Assembly: GCA_003117195.1 (NCBI GenBank)
Contig: BDSI01000134.1
Span: 64,501-128,500, forward strand
Length of the DNA stretch: 64,000 bases
Reading direction: 5' to 3'
DNA from: Eudorina sp. 2006-703-Eu-15
Taxonomy: Eukaryota > Chlorophyta > Chlorophyceae > Chlamydomonadales > Volvocaceae
The notes under the pieces are model-generated. The model had not been told where the DNA came from and ran no database searches. It saw only the letters and a program-made list of their open reading frames with translations. A program made the translations under genes and the position numbers. This document shows positions 11,683-20,137 of the stretch, piece by piece. The number at the start of each line of letters is the position of its first letter. Position 1 is the stretch's first letter.

Positions 11683-12503
11683 GAGGGGGGGCCCCGCGGG
11701 AGGGGTCGGTTAGGGGACTCGGGGTTCATGCGGGGTCCCTCCCTGGTGCAGACCAGCAACTATGGCTGGTGTCCCCCCCCCACCACCTGGGCCCTGCGCC
11801 TGCGCTGCCCACGCCGCCCTCTATACGGAGCCCCTTTCTCGGCAGAGCCCCGGCGCGTCGCTTTGTTGGGTGGGCATGGGCCCCGCTTTGTTGGGTGGGT
11901 ATGGGTCGCTTTGTTTTGTGGGTATGTAGTATGCAGCGCCCTGCTGATGACAGGCGACATGTGCGGTGCACCCGGTGTTGAGGTCCATGTGGTGGCGTGG
12001 TATAGTTGCTCTTTGCGGCCTGGGTCATTTGTGCAATACAGTACGGCGCCGTGTTGTTGGCGGAGCTGGGTGACGTGGGTGAGACGTGGCGGGAAGTGCA
12101 GGGGGAGGGGGCGAAGTGACGGGATGGCGGCAAGGACGTTGCGGTGTGGTGTTTCGTGGGTCCGGTGTGGAACAATGGAGGCGATTGGGCGGGGGGCGCG
12201 GCAGGAGGCGGCAGGCAGCAGCGTCAGTCCCATGCAACGACGGTGTGTTGGGTGGTCCTCTTCTTGTTGTTGCGGCGATGATTTGTGGTCGTCTTTGTCC
12301 CTTTCGGGTGCGTGTTTGGCGATGACTCGTTCGGTGCGAGGGCAGGGTGGCAGGGTTGGCTTGGACTGGGGTATCTACTGTTGAGGCTGTTGTGCTACGA
12401 GGCCCACGAGCACCGGTAATATTCATTGCCGCCGTGCAAAGGCCCCTTACGCGCCCAAACCGCAATTTGTACGTGTCTCTGGAAGAAGCTGGCAAGGTAA
12501 TGA

Positions 12504-12508
12504 TGTAA
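12504..12508 (+). terminator. Candidate TGTAA poly(A) signal of TLK
   Basis: TGTAA is the usual chlamydomonadalean polyadenylation signal. This copy lies about 870 bases after the stop at 11632; a second is at 12564-12568. The DNA between is GC-rich and without a convincing frame, consistent with a long 3' UTR. Cleavage cannot be confirmed from sequence. Confidence 0.4.
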
Positions 12509-12599
12509 AGAAAATGGCAGGGCGGCCGATGAAGGTTCGACGGCCCTTTGGCTGCTCCCTCGATGTAATACAATACATCAACCTATTCAGTATTGAAAT

Positions 12600-13900
12600 G
12601 AGAAAATAATGCAGAACCCCCTAACGGGCGTCTTGCGAAGGCCTCGTCCGCTGTCGAAAATGTGAACCACTCATCAAAGTCACAAATCCAAACCTCCCTC
12701 CGCTTTCCATGCATTCCGCTACATGCTACGGTGATAGCTGATAGCTATCTGGGACTTCTGGGAATTCTGGATCCCAGAATTGGTCACAACGTCCGGCTAC
12801 GTACGCTGGCGAACTAGGGCTGCAGTGTCCAACAACAAATACTCGTACAGTACAGTACCTCATGTTGGACGTGGCACAAGAGCATCAGATGAGCTGTACG
12901 GCATTAAGCAAGCTGGTTCGCATTTGGGTTCATTATCTCAGAAATTTTCTCCCATAGAAAGCATATGGATATCTTTATCAAAGTCACTGAACGTGCATAT
13001 AGATAATCTTGCCTGGTGCATTCTGTTTCTCCTTAAAACCGAAGTGATTGCGAATGGGGTAGTCCAACCACAATGGCGGCGTCTTGGCAGTATCCGAATG
13101 ACTATCTCGTCAAGGTAGGCGGCCTGCTCAGAGCCTTCTGCGCAGCGAGTTCAGTAGGTGTGGCCACAACCACTCACCGACTGTGCATGGTCGCTTAATT
13201 TTCTCCTTTATTAATAACAGTTCCACTCGGTATTTCCTGCAGGGCTTCCATGCATTCTTCTTGAGGTCCGACACCCGGTGACAAGGCGGACCCCGCAACA
13301 TCGGAGCTGGTTTATGTATTTTAGGCGCTCGTGATTGGTAGTAAATGGCATGGTTTATGTACATACAATGCCCGCATAATGCTGGGCATGGCCTTTACTG
13401 CGCCACTAATCGATGCTTCAAAACCGGTCAGGGAAGTCCCTCGGGCTTGGCGTTTGCGAGCTGAATCGACTTAGGGGTTCGAAGTGCGGAAATAGAACTG
13501 CGAACCGTGAGCAAACCGTGTCTCAAACTGGGTGACCCACACGCGATACTCAAATGGGACCAGTCGTGTATGTCTGCATAGCGCCGCAACAGAGAAATAC
13601 TTCTGTATCGATTCGGGGCAAGACGGAGATCGCCCGCGTGCTGCTGTATTTTCCTTACGCCTGGCGCATGTCCCCTCCACTGCATTTCTTCTCTCCACAC
13701 AGGTCGAAGGCGCCGCCGGGGGCAGTTCCCCCAAGGACTACTTCGAGAGCATCATCATAAGAATGTCCAAGACCATTTCCGATGTCCAATCAAAGACATG
13801 AACAAGGCCATTTACGAGAGCAGCGGGAAAGGGATTGTGCACGGGCAACTGGTCGGTTGCGAGCCGATGCGAACTCAGAGCACCTGGGTGCGAAAGTAAT
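12600..13900. other. Gene-poor lower-GC DNA
   Basis: AT content rises after the TLK 3' end. The longest plus-strand frame (12780-13118) has no codon bias or recognisable motif. No tRNA, rRNA or transposase is recognised. The stretch ends at the 48-bp repeat field. Confidence 0.5.
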
Positions 13901-14141
13901 GTGATCCACGGGTAACTGCTTTGCAGGCCCCGAGGGGGGCCAGGAGGTGTGATCCACGGGTAACTGCTTGGCAGGCCCCGAGGGGGGCCAGGAGGTGTGA
14001 TCCACGGGTAACTGCTTGGCAGGTCCCGAGGGGGGCCAGGAGGTGTGATCCACGGGTAACTGCTTGGCAGGTCCCGAGGGGGGCCAGGCGGTGTGATCCA
14101 CGGGTAACTGCTTGGAAGGCCCCGAGGGGGGGAGGCGGTGG
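13901..14141 (+). repeat. 48-bp tandem repeat, five copies
   Basis: Units start with GTGATCCACGGGTAACTGCT at 13901, 13949, 13997, 14045 and 14093, an exact 48-bp step, and end in CCCCGAGGGGGGCCAGG-like sequence. The period is divisible by 3, so 16-residue repeats are open on both strands, but no start, splice site or codon bias supports a protein. Confidence 0.93.
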
Positions 14142-14269
14142 GATCCATGGCGATGGCCGCCGCAGGGAAGGCATGGACGTCGATTGTAGGTTGGCGGCGG
14201 CTTTGGTGACGGACGCTACGTTTCATTTGTGTCGCCCCCAGGTCAGGTGAGTGGCTTTGGGGTTAGGGA

Positions 14270-15060
14270 GATTTGGTGGGTTGCCATGCACCACAGGGAG
14301 GGAGGGAGGGTGGGTTGCCATGCACCACAGGGAGGGAGGGAGGGTGGGTTGCCATGCACCACAGGGAGGGAGGGACGTTGGGTGGACGAGCCGGAATGGC
14401 GCATGTTGCTGTCATGGCCGCCGCGATGTCCTCCGCCGCTGTTGTGGGAAACCTGACGTCGCCGCGGCTTGAGACTGGCGGCGGCCTGAGTGGTGGTGGT
14501 TATGCTGGGAGGCCTATGTGCCTCAGGAAGGGAGGGTGGCTGGGTTGTCATGCTCCACAGGGAGGGAGGGTGGGTTCTCATGCGCCACAGGGAGGAAGTG
14601 ACGATGGGTGGGTAGTTATGCGCCACAGGGAGGGACGTTGGGTGGGTTGTCATGCGCCGCAGGAGGGAGGGAGGGAGGATGAGTTGTCATGCGCCGCAGG
14701 GAGGGAGGGGGGTAGGGACGTTGGGTGGGTTGTCATGCGCGACAGGGAGGGAGGGAGGGAGGGTGGGTTGTCATGCGCCATAGGGAGGGAGGGAGGGGGG
14801 AGGGTGGGTTGTCATGCGCCATAGGGAGGGAGGGAGGGGGGGAGGGTGGGTTGTCATGCGCGACAGGGAGGGAGGGAGGGACGTTGGGTGGGTTGTCGTG
14901 CAGCACAGGGAGGGAGGGAGGGAGGGAGGGAGGGTGGGTTCTCATGCGCCACAGGGAGGAAGTGACGATGGGTGGGCTGTCTTGCGCGTCAGGGAGGGAG
15001 GGGGGACGTTGGGTGGGTTGTCATGCGCCACAGGGAGGGAGGGGGGGAGGGTGGTTGAAG
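14270..15060 (+). repeat. G-rich minisatellite field (GGGAGGGAGGG units)
   Basis: More than a dozen irregular units of 30-50 bp with the form GGGTTGTCATGCGCCACA plus two to six GGGA blocks. Spacing varies through gains and losses of GGGA. Several stretches contain four or more G-triplets in short span, the pattern for G-quadruplexes. Long frames across it are repeat artefacts. A unique stretch at about 14390-14520 interrupts it. Confidence 0.9.
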
Positions 15061-15447
15061 CTACGGTGATTATTGTTTCAGGACAAAATTTAGAGTACCA
15101 TTGACAAGCTCATCGAACATATGGTAGCGTCTGTATGTTTTCAACGGCGCACTGACGATGCTTACTGTAACCGAGCACAGTGCCAGATTGCTATTGCGAT
15201 ATTATTTGAAAACCCATATGCAAATTTCGTCATGACTGCTTGCGCCGCCCCGCCGATACGGTACCGGTCAAGCTAATTGATAAAATGTATTCGAGGTCCA
15301 GGAAGCAGCTGAGGGCCTCTGATAGCCTTCGTACAACTCCATCAATATGTCCCAATAATGATTTGCGCAAGGTTCAGATCGTGGGCTAATGCGACAGCCA
15401 CCGGTAGGCATGTGGGCGGCCATGCCGCAAATTTGGCATCTTAGCAG
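15061..15447. other. AT-rich flank left of the mobile element
   Basis: No gene or repeat is recognised. The sequence is AT-rich compared with the kinase gene and abuts the left terminal inverted repeat at 15448. Confidence 0.5.
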
Positions 15448-15506
15448 TACATGTTGGGGCTCCTACGGTAGGAGACGTACCTTTCTCCTATACAGGAGAA
15501 ACGACC
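15448..15506 (+). repeat. Left terminal inverted repeat of the element
   Basis: Begins TACATGTTGGGG and ends ACGACC. It contains two internal palindromes: CTCCTACGGTAGGAG at 15460-15474 and an 8+4+8 palindrome at 15482-15501 (arms TTTCTCCT and AGGAGAAA around ATAC). It matches the reverse complement of 19344-19402 at 58 of 59 positions. Confidence 0.95.
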
Positions 15507-15891
15507 CTCACAAAACGGCTTCATTTTGTTATATAGGGTACAGTTTACAGAGGATAAGTTAGTACAGCAGGAATTTTGCGCTCGTGGGCTATGGCCGGGA
15601 GCGGCGCGGAGCATTGTGACGTGCCTGGCTGCACGCACGCAGGCCGAAGGTTAAAATTATTGGCATACGACTGCTTACATTGCTATGGAATTACTTTATG
15701 GACACAATTTTTCTGATCACAGACAAGACACTCTTTGTCCAACAGCAAACCAGCCGAACTCGTTCCGTCCTTCAGCACCGCTTAGAATCATAACCGACCT
15801 ACACAGACGGCTATTAAATTGGAGGCGGGGCGACGCGCTGAATTGCCCCACCCTCCCACCCTTATACGGCAAAGCCGTGTTGTTTGGGCAT

Positions 15892-17231
15892 TTAGTTGTT
15901 GCGGGGCCGCACCCGGCGGGCCCCATGCTGGCGGTGCGGGTCCAGGTACCTCTTAAGGATCTCCGCACTGCGCAGCTGGCTGAGTGCATGCAAGGTCTCT
16001 AGGTTGGCACCCTGAGCTGCGGCGTGCTGGAGCGCACCACGGCGGAAGCTGTGGCTGGTCTCGCCCTCATAGGCCCCGGACATCATCAGGTGTAGCCGGA
16101 TGCGTGCGCCCAGTGCGGCGCTGCTGAGGGGCGCCTCCTGGAACCCACGTCGGTCCGGGCGCAGGGGGCGAAGGAGGTGATCCGTGATGGTGCTGCCCGG
16201 GGGGCCGGCAACGCACAGGGTGGGGCCGGCGTAATCCGCCGGCCAGAGCTGCGGGGCCGGGAGCGGGAAGCCTTGATACGGCTTGCTTGGGTCAGTAGGA
16301 TCGACGAAGTCGGCGAGGGCTAGCTTGCCGGTGTCGTGCCCGCGCTGGCTGCTGAGCCACATGTACTGGCAGCCCAGCAAATCGCGCAAGGTCACTAGCG
16401 TGCCCAGAACACTGGAGCTGGCGCAGTACAGGTCCCACAGATAGCGCACCAGCAGTCGGTACTTGGCCTCGGTCATTGGGACGGCCGATTGCTCCAGGTA
16501 GCCGTCCAGCATCGAGACCCGCTCAAAGGCTTTCCGAAAATCGCTGACCCACACGGACTCGCAAGGGTTACCCAGGCCCGTGGATTCGTTATAGTGGCCC
16601 TCCCGCCCCGCGTGGGAGAAGAAGCCGCTAAGGCTAGAGAGCGTCGCCTTCACTGCGGCTGGCCCCACCAGCCCGTCAGGCCGCTTGCGGCCACGGTGAG
16701 CCAGCAACCAGTGCGCCATGAGGTAGATGAGCACGTCCTCAGGGTGCAGGTGGTGAGGTCTTCACCCTCGCCGTAGACAGCCAGCCAATCCGAGAACTCC
16801 TGGGCGGCGGCCTGCTGGCTCTCCCAGGTGGATTCCGACTTGGCCCGCAAGAAGCCCAGCGCAGACAGCAGCCCCTTTTCACGCACCGCAGCCACGGTGG
16901 GGGCGGCCGGAGGAGGCTGGGGTCCAGGGCTAGCACGAGTGAGAGTGGCCAGACGCGCTGCGGCGAACGAGCGCGGCAGGATGCCCTGCATCATGTCATT
17001 ACGGCCCGTGTCGGCATCTGTCGGTAGAACGGCAAAGAGAGTGCTATCAGGAAACTCACTGGAACGGTGCGGGACTGCGAACCAACGGCGGGAGCTGCCG
17101 GTGTAAGAGCAGGAGAGGCCACGCCAGCTCGAGAGGGCACCACCACACCGCTCAGGGGAACGATGGCATATCCGCCCGGAACGGGCAATAACGCACCCAG
17201 CACGAGGCCGGAGGTAACCTGCGAGGCGCAA
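15892..17231 (-). pseudogene. Tyrosine recombinase (phage-integrase-like) of the element, frame-broken
   Basis: The minus-strand frame 16734-15892 encodes the catalytic part of a tyrosine recombinase. The pattern is an Arg-containing box SQRGHDTGKLALADF, an HxxR box in SHSFRRGAL and a nucleophile Tyr in ILKRYLDP near the C-terminus. Upstream, another frame (17231 to about 16750) supplies a helical core-binding-like segment ending near AVYGEGEDL. The sequence after it (PEDVLIYLMAHWLL) is in a different frame, so a one-base shift lies around 16740-16770, unless a very small intron is used. The first 60 residues from 17231 look doubtful and the true start is unknown. Such enzymes cut and rejoin DNA through a 3'-phosphotyrosine link. 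The gene is divergent from the protease gene, with a short shared intergenic region. Confidence 0.8.
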
Positions 17232-17464
17232 GCATAGTCCAGAAGTCGTAACGCTCGTAGGCTAAATAGCCCGCCGTCGCATTGAGTTGGACGACCCACA
17301 CTGCGCACCCAAATGTGATGGCACGTGTGCTGGAAAGTGCGGCTCCGCGGCGTGTGGCTGGCCCCCAAAAGTAAGGATCGAATTCTCTGGGGTCCTATAT
17401 TTTTCATAACCCATTAGATCTCGGTGAACGTCCCGTATTAGTACCTGCGTAAATTTCTGTATGT

Positions 17465-18563
17465 GTGGATGGCGACGGGCGCTGCAGGGTTCACACCTTC
17501 ATCCTTGCCAATTTAGCATCCTTGCCAACTTCACAGGGGCGCAAGGCCAAAGCCGCGGCACTTCCCAGCGATGCATCGAATGGCTCAAAGGGCGAGGAGT
17601 GCGGCACGGTGGACGACGCACTGGCGCCGGCGCCGGGTCCCAGTGCTCCAAAGGTTGCCGCCACCGCTCAACCGACCATGCCAGCAATGGCCTCGCCCCC
17701 TCCAGCCGGTGTGCGCAACCTCCGTGGTGGTCGTACCGTACCCATCTTCAACTACCAGCAATTAGTGGTGACAGCAAGAGGAGCCCGTGACGGGAAGGTC
17801 GTCTTACAAGACATCATTGTGCCCTGGCAGAACGCTGTCCGAGTGGAGCTCCGGGCAGATACCATCAAGAGAGCGCTGGTGGCGGCAGAGCTGCTTCAAC
17901 CCGTGGAGGGCGAGGCGGACGAGGCTGAGTCATTTGCGAAGCAGGCGTTCGCCAATGACACGTTCATGGCCTCCGCCGCATTGCTGTGGTGGGTGGTTGC
18001 ATCCGAGCAAAAGCAGGACGTCTTGCCGGTCGAGCCCCAAATTGTGTTGGATGAAATCAGAAAGGGCAAGCTTATGCTCTCTGCTCGCCCAGCCAACCGC
18101 AAGGCTAACCACTACCCAGAAGACAAGTAAGGCACCCGAGGAGTACGGCATGTGGCTGCTTCCGGTCAACACACGTGTTGACAACACGCGTGTTGACACG
18201 TGTCGTACGAGCAACATCCACTGGTGGCTGCTGGTGGTGGACATCAAGAAAAAGGTCATGACCGTGTACGACTCCGCTGCGGCTGGGAAGATTCTCGAGA
18301 CAAGCAAGGCCCACAACAATATCATGCTGCTGGTCAAGAAGTACTTGCAGCGCACCATCGATGTGAACCTGTGGTCGTTGCGGTACCCACGGAATGTCCC
18401 ACAGCAGAACGACAGCTACAGCTGTGGCTACTACGTCGCGGAGTTTGGGCGCCGGATTTGCATGGGGCAAACCGTCGGGAACCAGCGCGTGGATGTGAGC
18501 GAGATCATGCGTCTTGTGCTGTCCATGATGGTCGGCTTCAACAGCCGCAGGTTTGGAGCGTAG
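17465..18563 (+). pseudogene. Ulp1-like C48 cysteine protease of the element, frame-broken
   Basis: The first frame (17465-18130) gives a Pro/Ala-rich N-terminus and a helical region ending YPEDK-stop. A second frame continues from about 18120 to 18563 with a clear Ulp1/SENP-type catalytic core: WLLPVN, then HWWLLVVD (His), VYDS (Asp), PQQND (oxyanion Gln) and SYSCGYYV (nucleophile Cys). Family members cleave SUMO-like proteins or process polyproteins, and transposon-borne copies are known. The switch of frame near 18125 could be a one-base shift or an unrecognised intron (GTAAGG occurs there). A palindromic CACGTGTTGACA-type duplication sits between WLLPVN and the catalytic His, adding about a dozen residues unusual for the family. 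Active-site residues are intact. Confidence 0.82.
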
Positions 18564-18570
18564 ATGCATG

Positions 18571-18997
18571 CAAAGCAATTCTCCTGGGCTAGTAGACACA
18601 CGGGCGATTCTCCTGGGCTAGTAGACGCGTGGTCGTTCTCCTGAGCTAGTAGACACACGGGCGATTCTCCTGGGCTAGTAGACACACGGGCGATTCTCCT
18701 GGGCTAGTAGACACACGGGCGATTCTCCTGGGCTAGTAGACACACGGGCGATTCTCCTGGGCTAGTAGATACACGGGCGATTCTCCTGGGCTAGTAGACA
18801 CACGGGCGATTCTCCTGGGCTAGTAGACACACGGGCGATTCTCCTGGGCTAGTAGACACACGGGCGATTCTCCTGGCTAGTAGACACACGGGCGATTCTC
18901 CTGGGCTAGTAGACACACGGGCGATTCTCCTGGGCTAGTAGACGCGTGGTCGTTCTCCTGAGCTAGTAGACACACGGCGATTCTCCTGGGCTAGTAG
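18571..18997 (+). repeat. 28-29 bp tandem array, 15 copies, inside the element
   Basis: The unit contains ATTCTCCTGGGCTAGTAGAC followed by ACACGGGCG. TTCTCC blocks start at 18579, 18608, 18636, 18665 and so on to 18981. Two variant units carry GACGCGTGGTCG. The array begins right after the protease stop codon and ends about 350 bp before the right TIR. TTCTCCTG and TAG.AGA in the unit resemble the arms of the second TIR palindrome. There are no unique spacers, so it is not a CRISPR array. Confidence 0.93.
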
Positions 18998-19247
18998 GGA
19001 GGCTGCCGTCCGCACCGTCTTTACCATCTCCAAGTTTACGTTTGGATGAGGCCCCTCGGGTGAACCGAGAAGGTTTAAACTTTTCCTCAAAACCTTCCGA
19101 GCTGTCGGACATAATGCTGAGGCGACTGCCGTCGCCAGTGAGCCCCGAGGCCGCTATAATCCATTCATAGTTCCTAATTGTGAGCACAACAATAATGAGA
19201 GCAACGATCGCGACTGATTCTTTGCGGGAGATGTTGTTCATGAACAT
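18990..19247 (-). CDS. Possible small third gene of the element (hypothetical)
   Basis: A minus-strand frame opens at 19247, about 100 bp inside the right TIR. It has a short hydrophobic stretch (VAIVALIIVVLTI, about residues 12-24), then a Ser/Asp/Glu-rich and Lys/Arg-rich segment, before running into the tandem array, where it terminates without meaning. It might be a first exon whose continuation was not found, or chance. I do not recognise it. Confidence 0.25.
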
Positions 19248-19343
19248 GTGGTAATACTCGCCATAACGAACTTGCCACCCTATATATTATGACCTAAACG
19301 TCATTATAATACGTTCAGTATCAGTTGCGAGGGAATCCATTCA

Positions 19344-19402
19344 GGTCGTTTCTCCTGTATAGGAGAAAAGTACGTCTCCTACCGTAGGAGCCCCAACATG
19401 TA
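19344..19402 (-). repeat. Right terminal inverted repeat of the element
   Basis: Reverse complement of 15448-15506 with one mismatch. It carries the same two palindromes in mirrored order and ends CCCCAACATGTA. Beyond it the sequence (ACGGTGAG...) does not match the left flank, so it marks the element boundary. Confidence 0.95.
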
Positions 19403-20137
19403 ACGGTGAGCTGAATTTGGTACACATGAAACCTTACAGAACATCACAGCTAAAGTAGGAGTGCATAGTACTGAACTGACGCAGTTCACCTGATTTGCCC
19501 AGCCTTTCCCCCAAGGCATACCTGCATACCCTGCGCCCACGACCAACCATCACCAACGAAAGCAGTAAAGGTCTCGACACGTCATCAATGACATACGGTG
19601 TTTGACTTTAGAGAATGAATTTGAATTTTATACCTGCTGCAATTAAATGGAATCCTGCCCGTGACACGACCAGGTCGCTGTATTGTCGACGGCAAGTGAT
19701 ATAGGAGGTTTCAACACGCCCGGACCCCGTTGTTCATAGGCACAACAAAAGTTTCCGATGCACGGACGTGCTTAAATGACGTCCGAATACGACCGTGGAG
19801 ACTCGTATGCAGCAGAAGCCGTTAGTCAGTAGCCGCGTGTCGCGGAGGGGCCATGCATTGGGTAATTCAACATGGAGGTGGGCAAATGACTATTCTGTCG
19901 CTCAACATCGGCAATGCTGCCCTCGGCTTACCGAGGCACAGCCGGCGGGATTCCCGCGGAATTGCGGAGTGCTGTCCCTGCAAGCTGCCAGCTCCACGGG
20001 TGACTGCGTTGGTGGGTTGCTGCAATTACATGGAAAGGATTTGTAATTTTCCATTCACAATTGTATCCGCCAGGCGGACCCGCCGGGTCTTACTTCAACG
20101 GGGATTTACACCAGTTCCGTTTGTCTTGCGCTTGCAG
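19403..20137 (+). other. Flank of the element and unresolved 5' part of the next gene
   Basis: AT-rich near the element and more GC-rich after about 19900. The first exon of the gene with an exon at 20138 should lie here, but no start plus donor pair in the required phase (one leftover base) could be chosen with confidence. A frame beginning at 19853 is one possibility. Confidence 0.4.

Larger units (their letters stand above)
15448..19402. mobile_element. TIR-bounded element with tyrosine recombinase and Ulp1-like protease
   Basis: A 3955-bp unit bounded by 59-bp inverted repeats at 15448-15506 and 19344-19402 that differ at one base. Inside are a tyrosine-recombinase gene (-), a Ulp1/C48 protease gene (+) and a 28-29 bp tandem array close to the right end. 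Both genes appear frame-broken, so this copy may be inactive. No reverse transcriptase, RNase H or DDE transposase is visible. The outermost TA on each side could be a 2-bp target duplication or part of the inverted repeats. Ulp1 proteases are known in KDZ and some other DNA transposons, and tyrosine recombinases in Cryptons and DIRS. Canonical Cryptons lack long TIRs, and DIRS carry a reverse transcriptase. The combination here matches no family I can name with confidence. Confidence 0.85.

Noticed and set aside
18571..18997. CRISPR array
   Set aside because: Units are directly adjacent 28-29 bp tandem repeats without unique spacers, there are no cas genes, and the genome is eukaryotic.
15448..19402. 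DIRS retrotransposon or Polinton
   Set aside because: No reverse transcriptase, RNase H, DNA polymerase B, packaging ATPase or capsid-like frame is present in the 3.95 kb between the inverted repeats.
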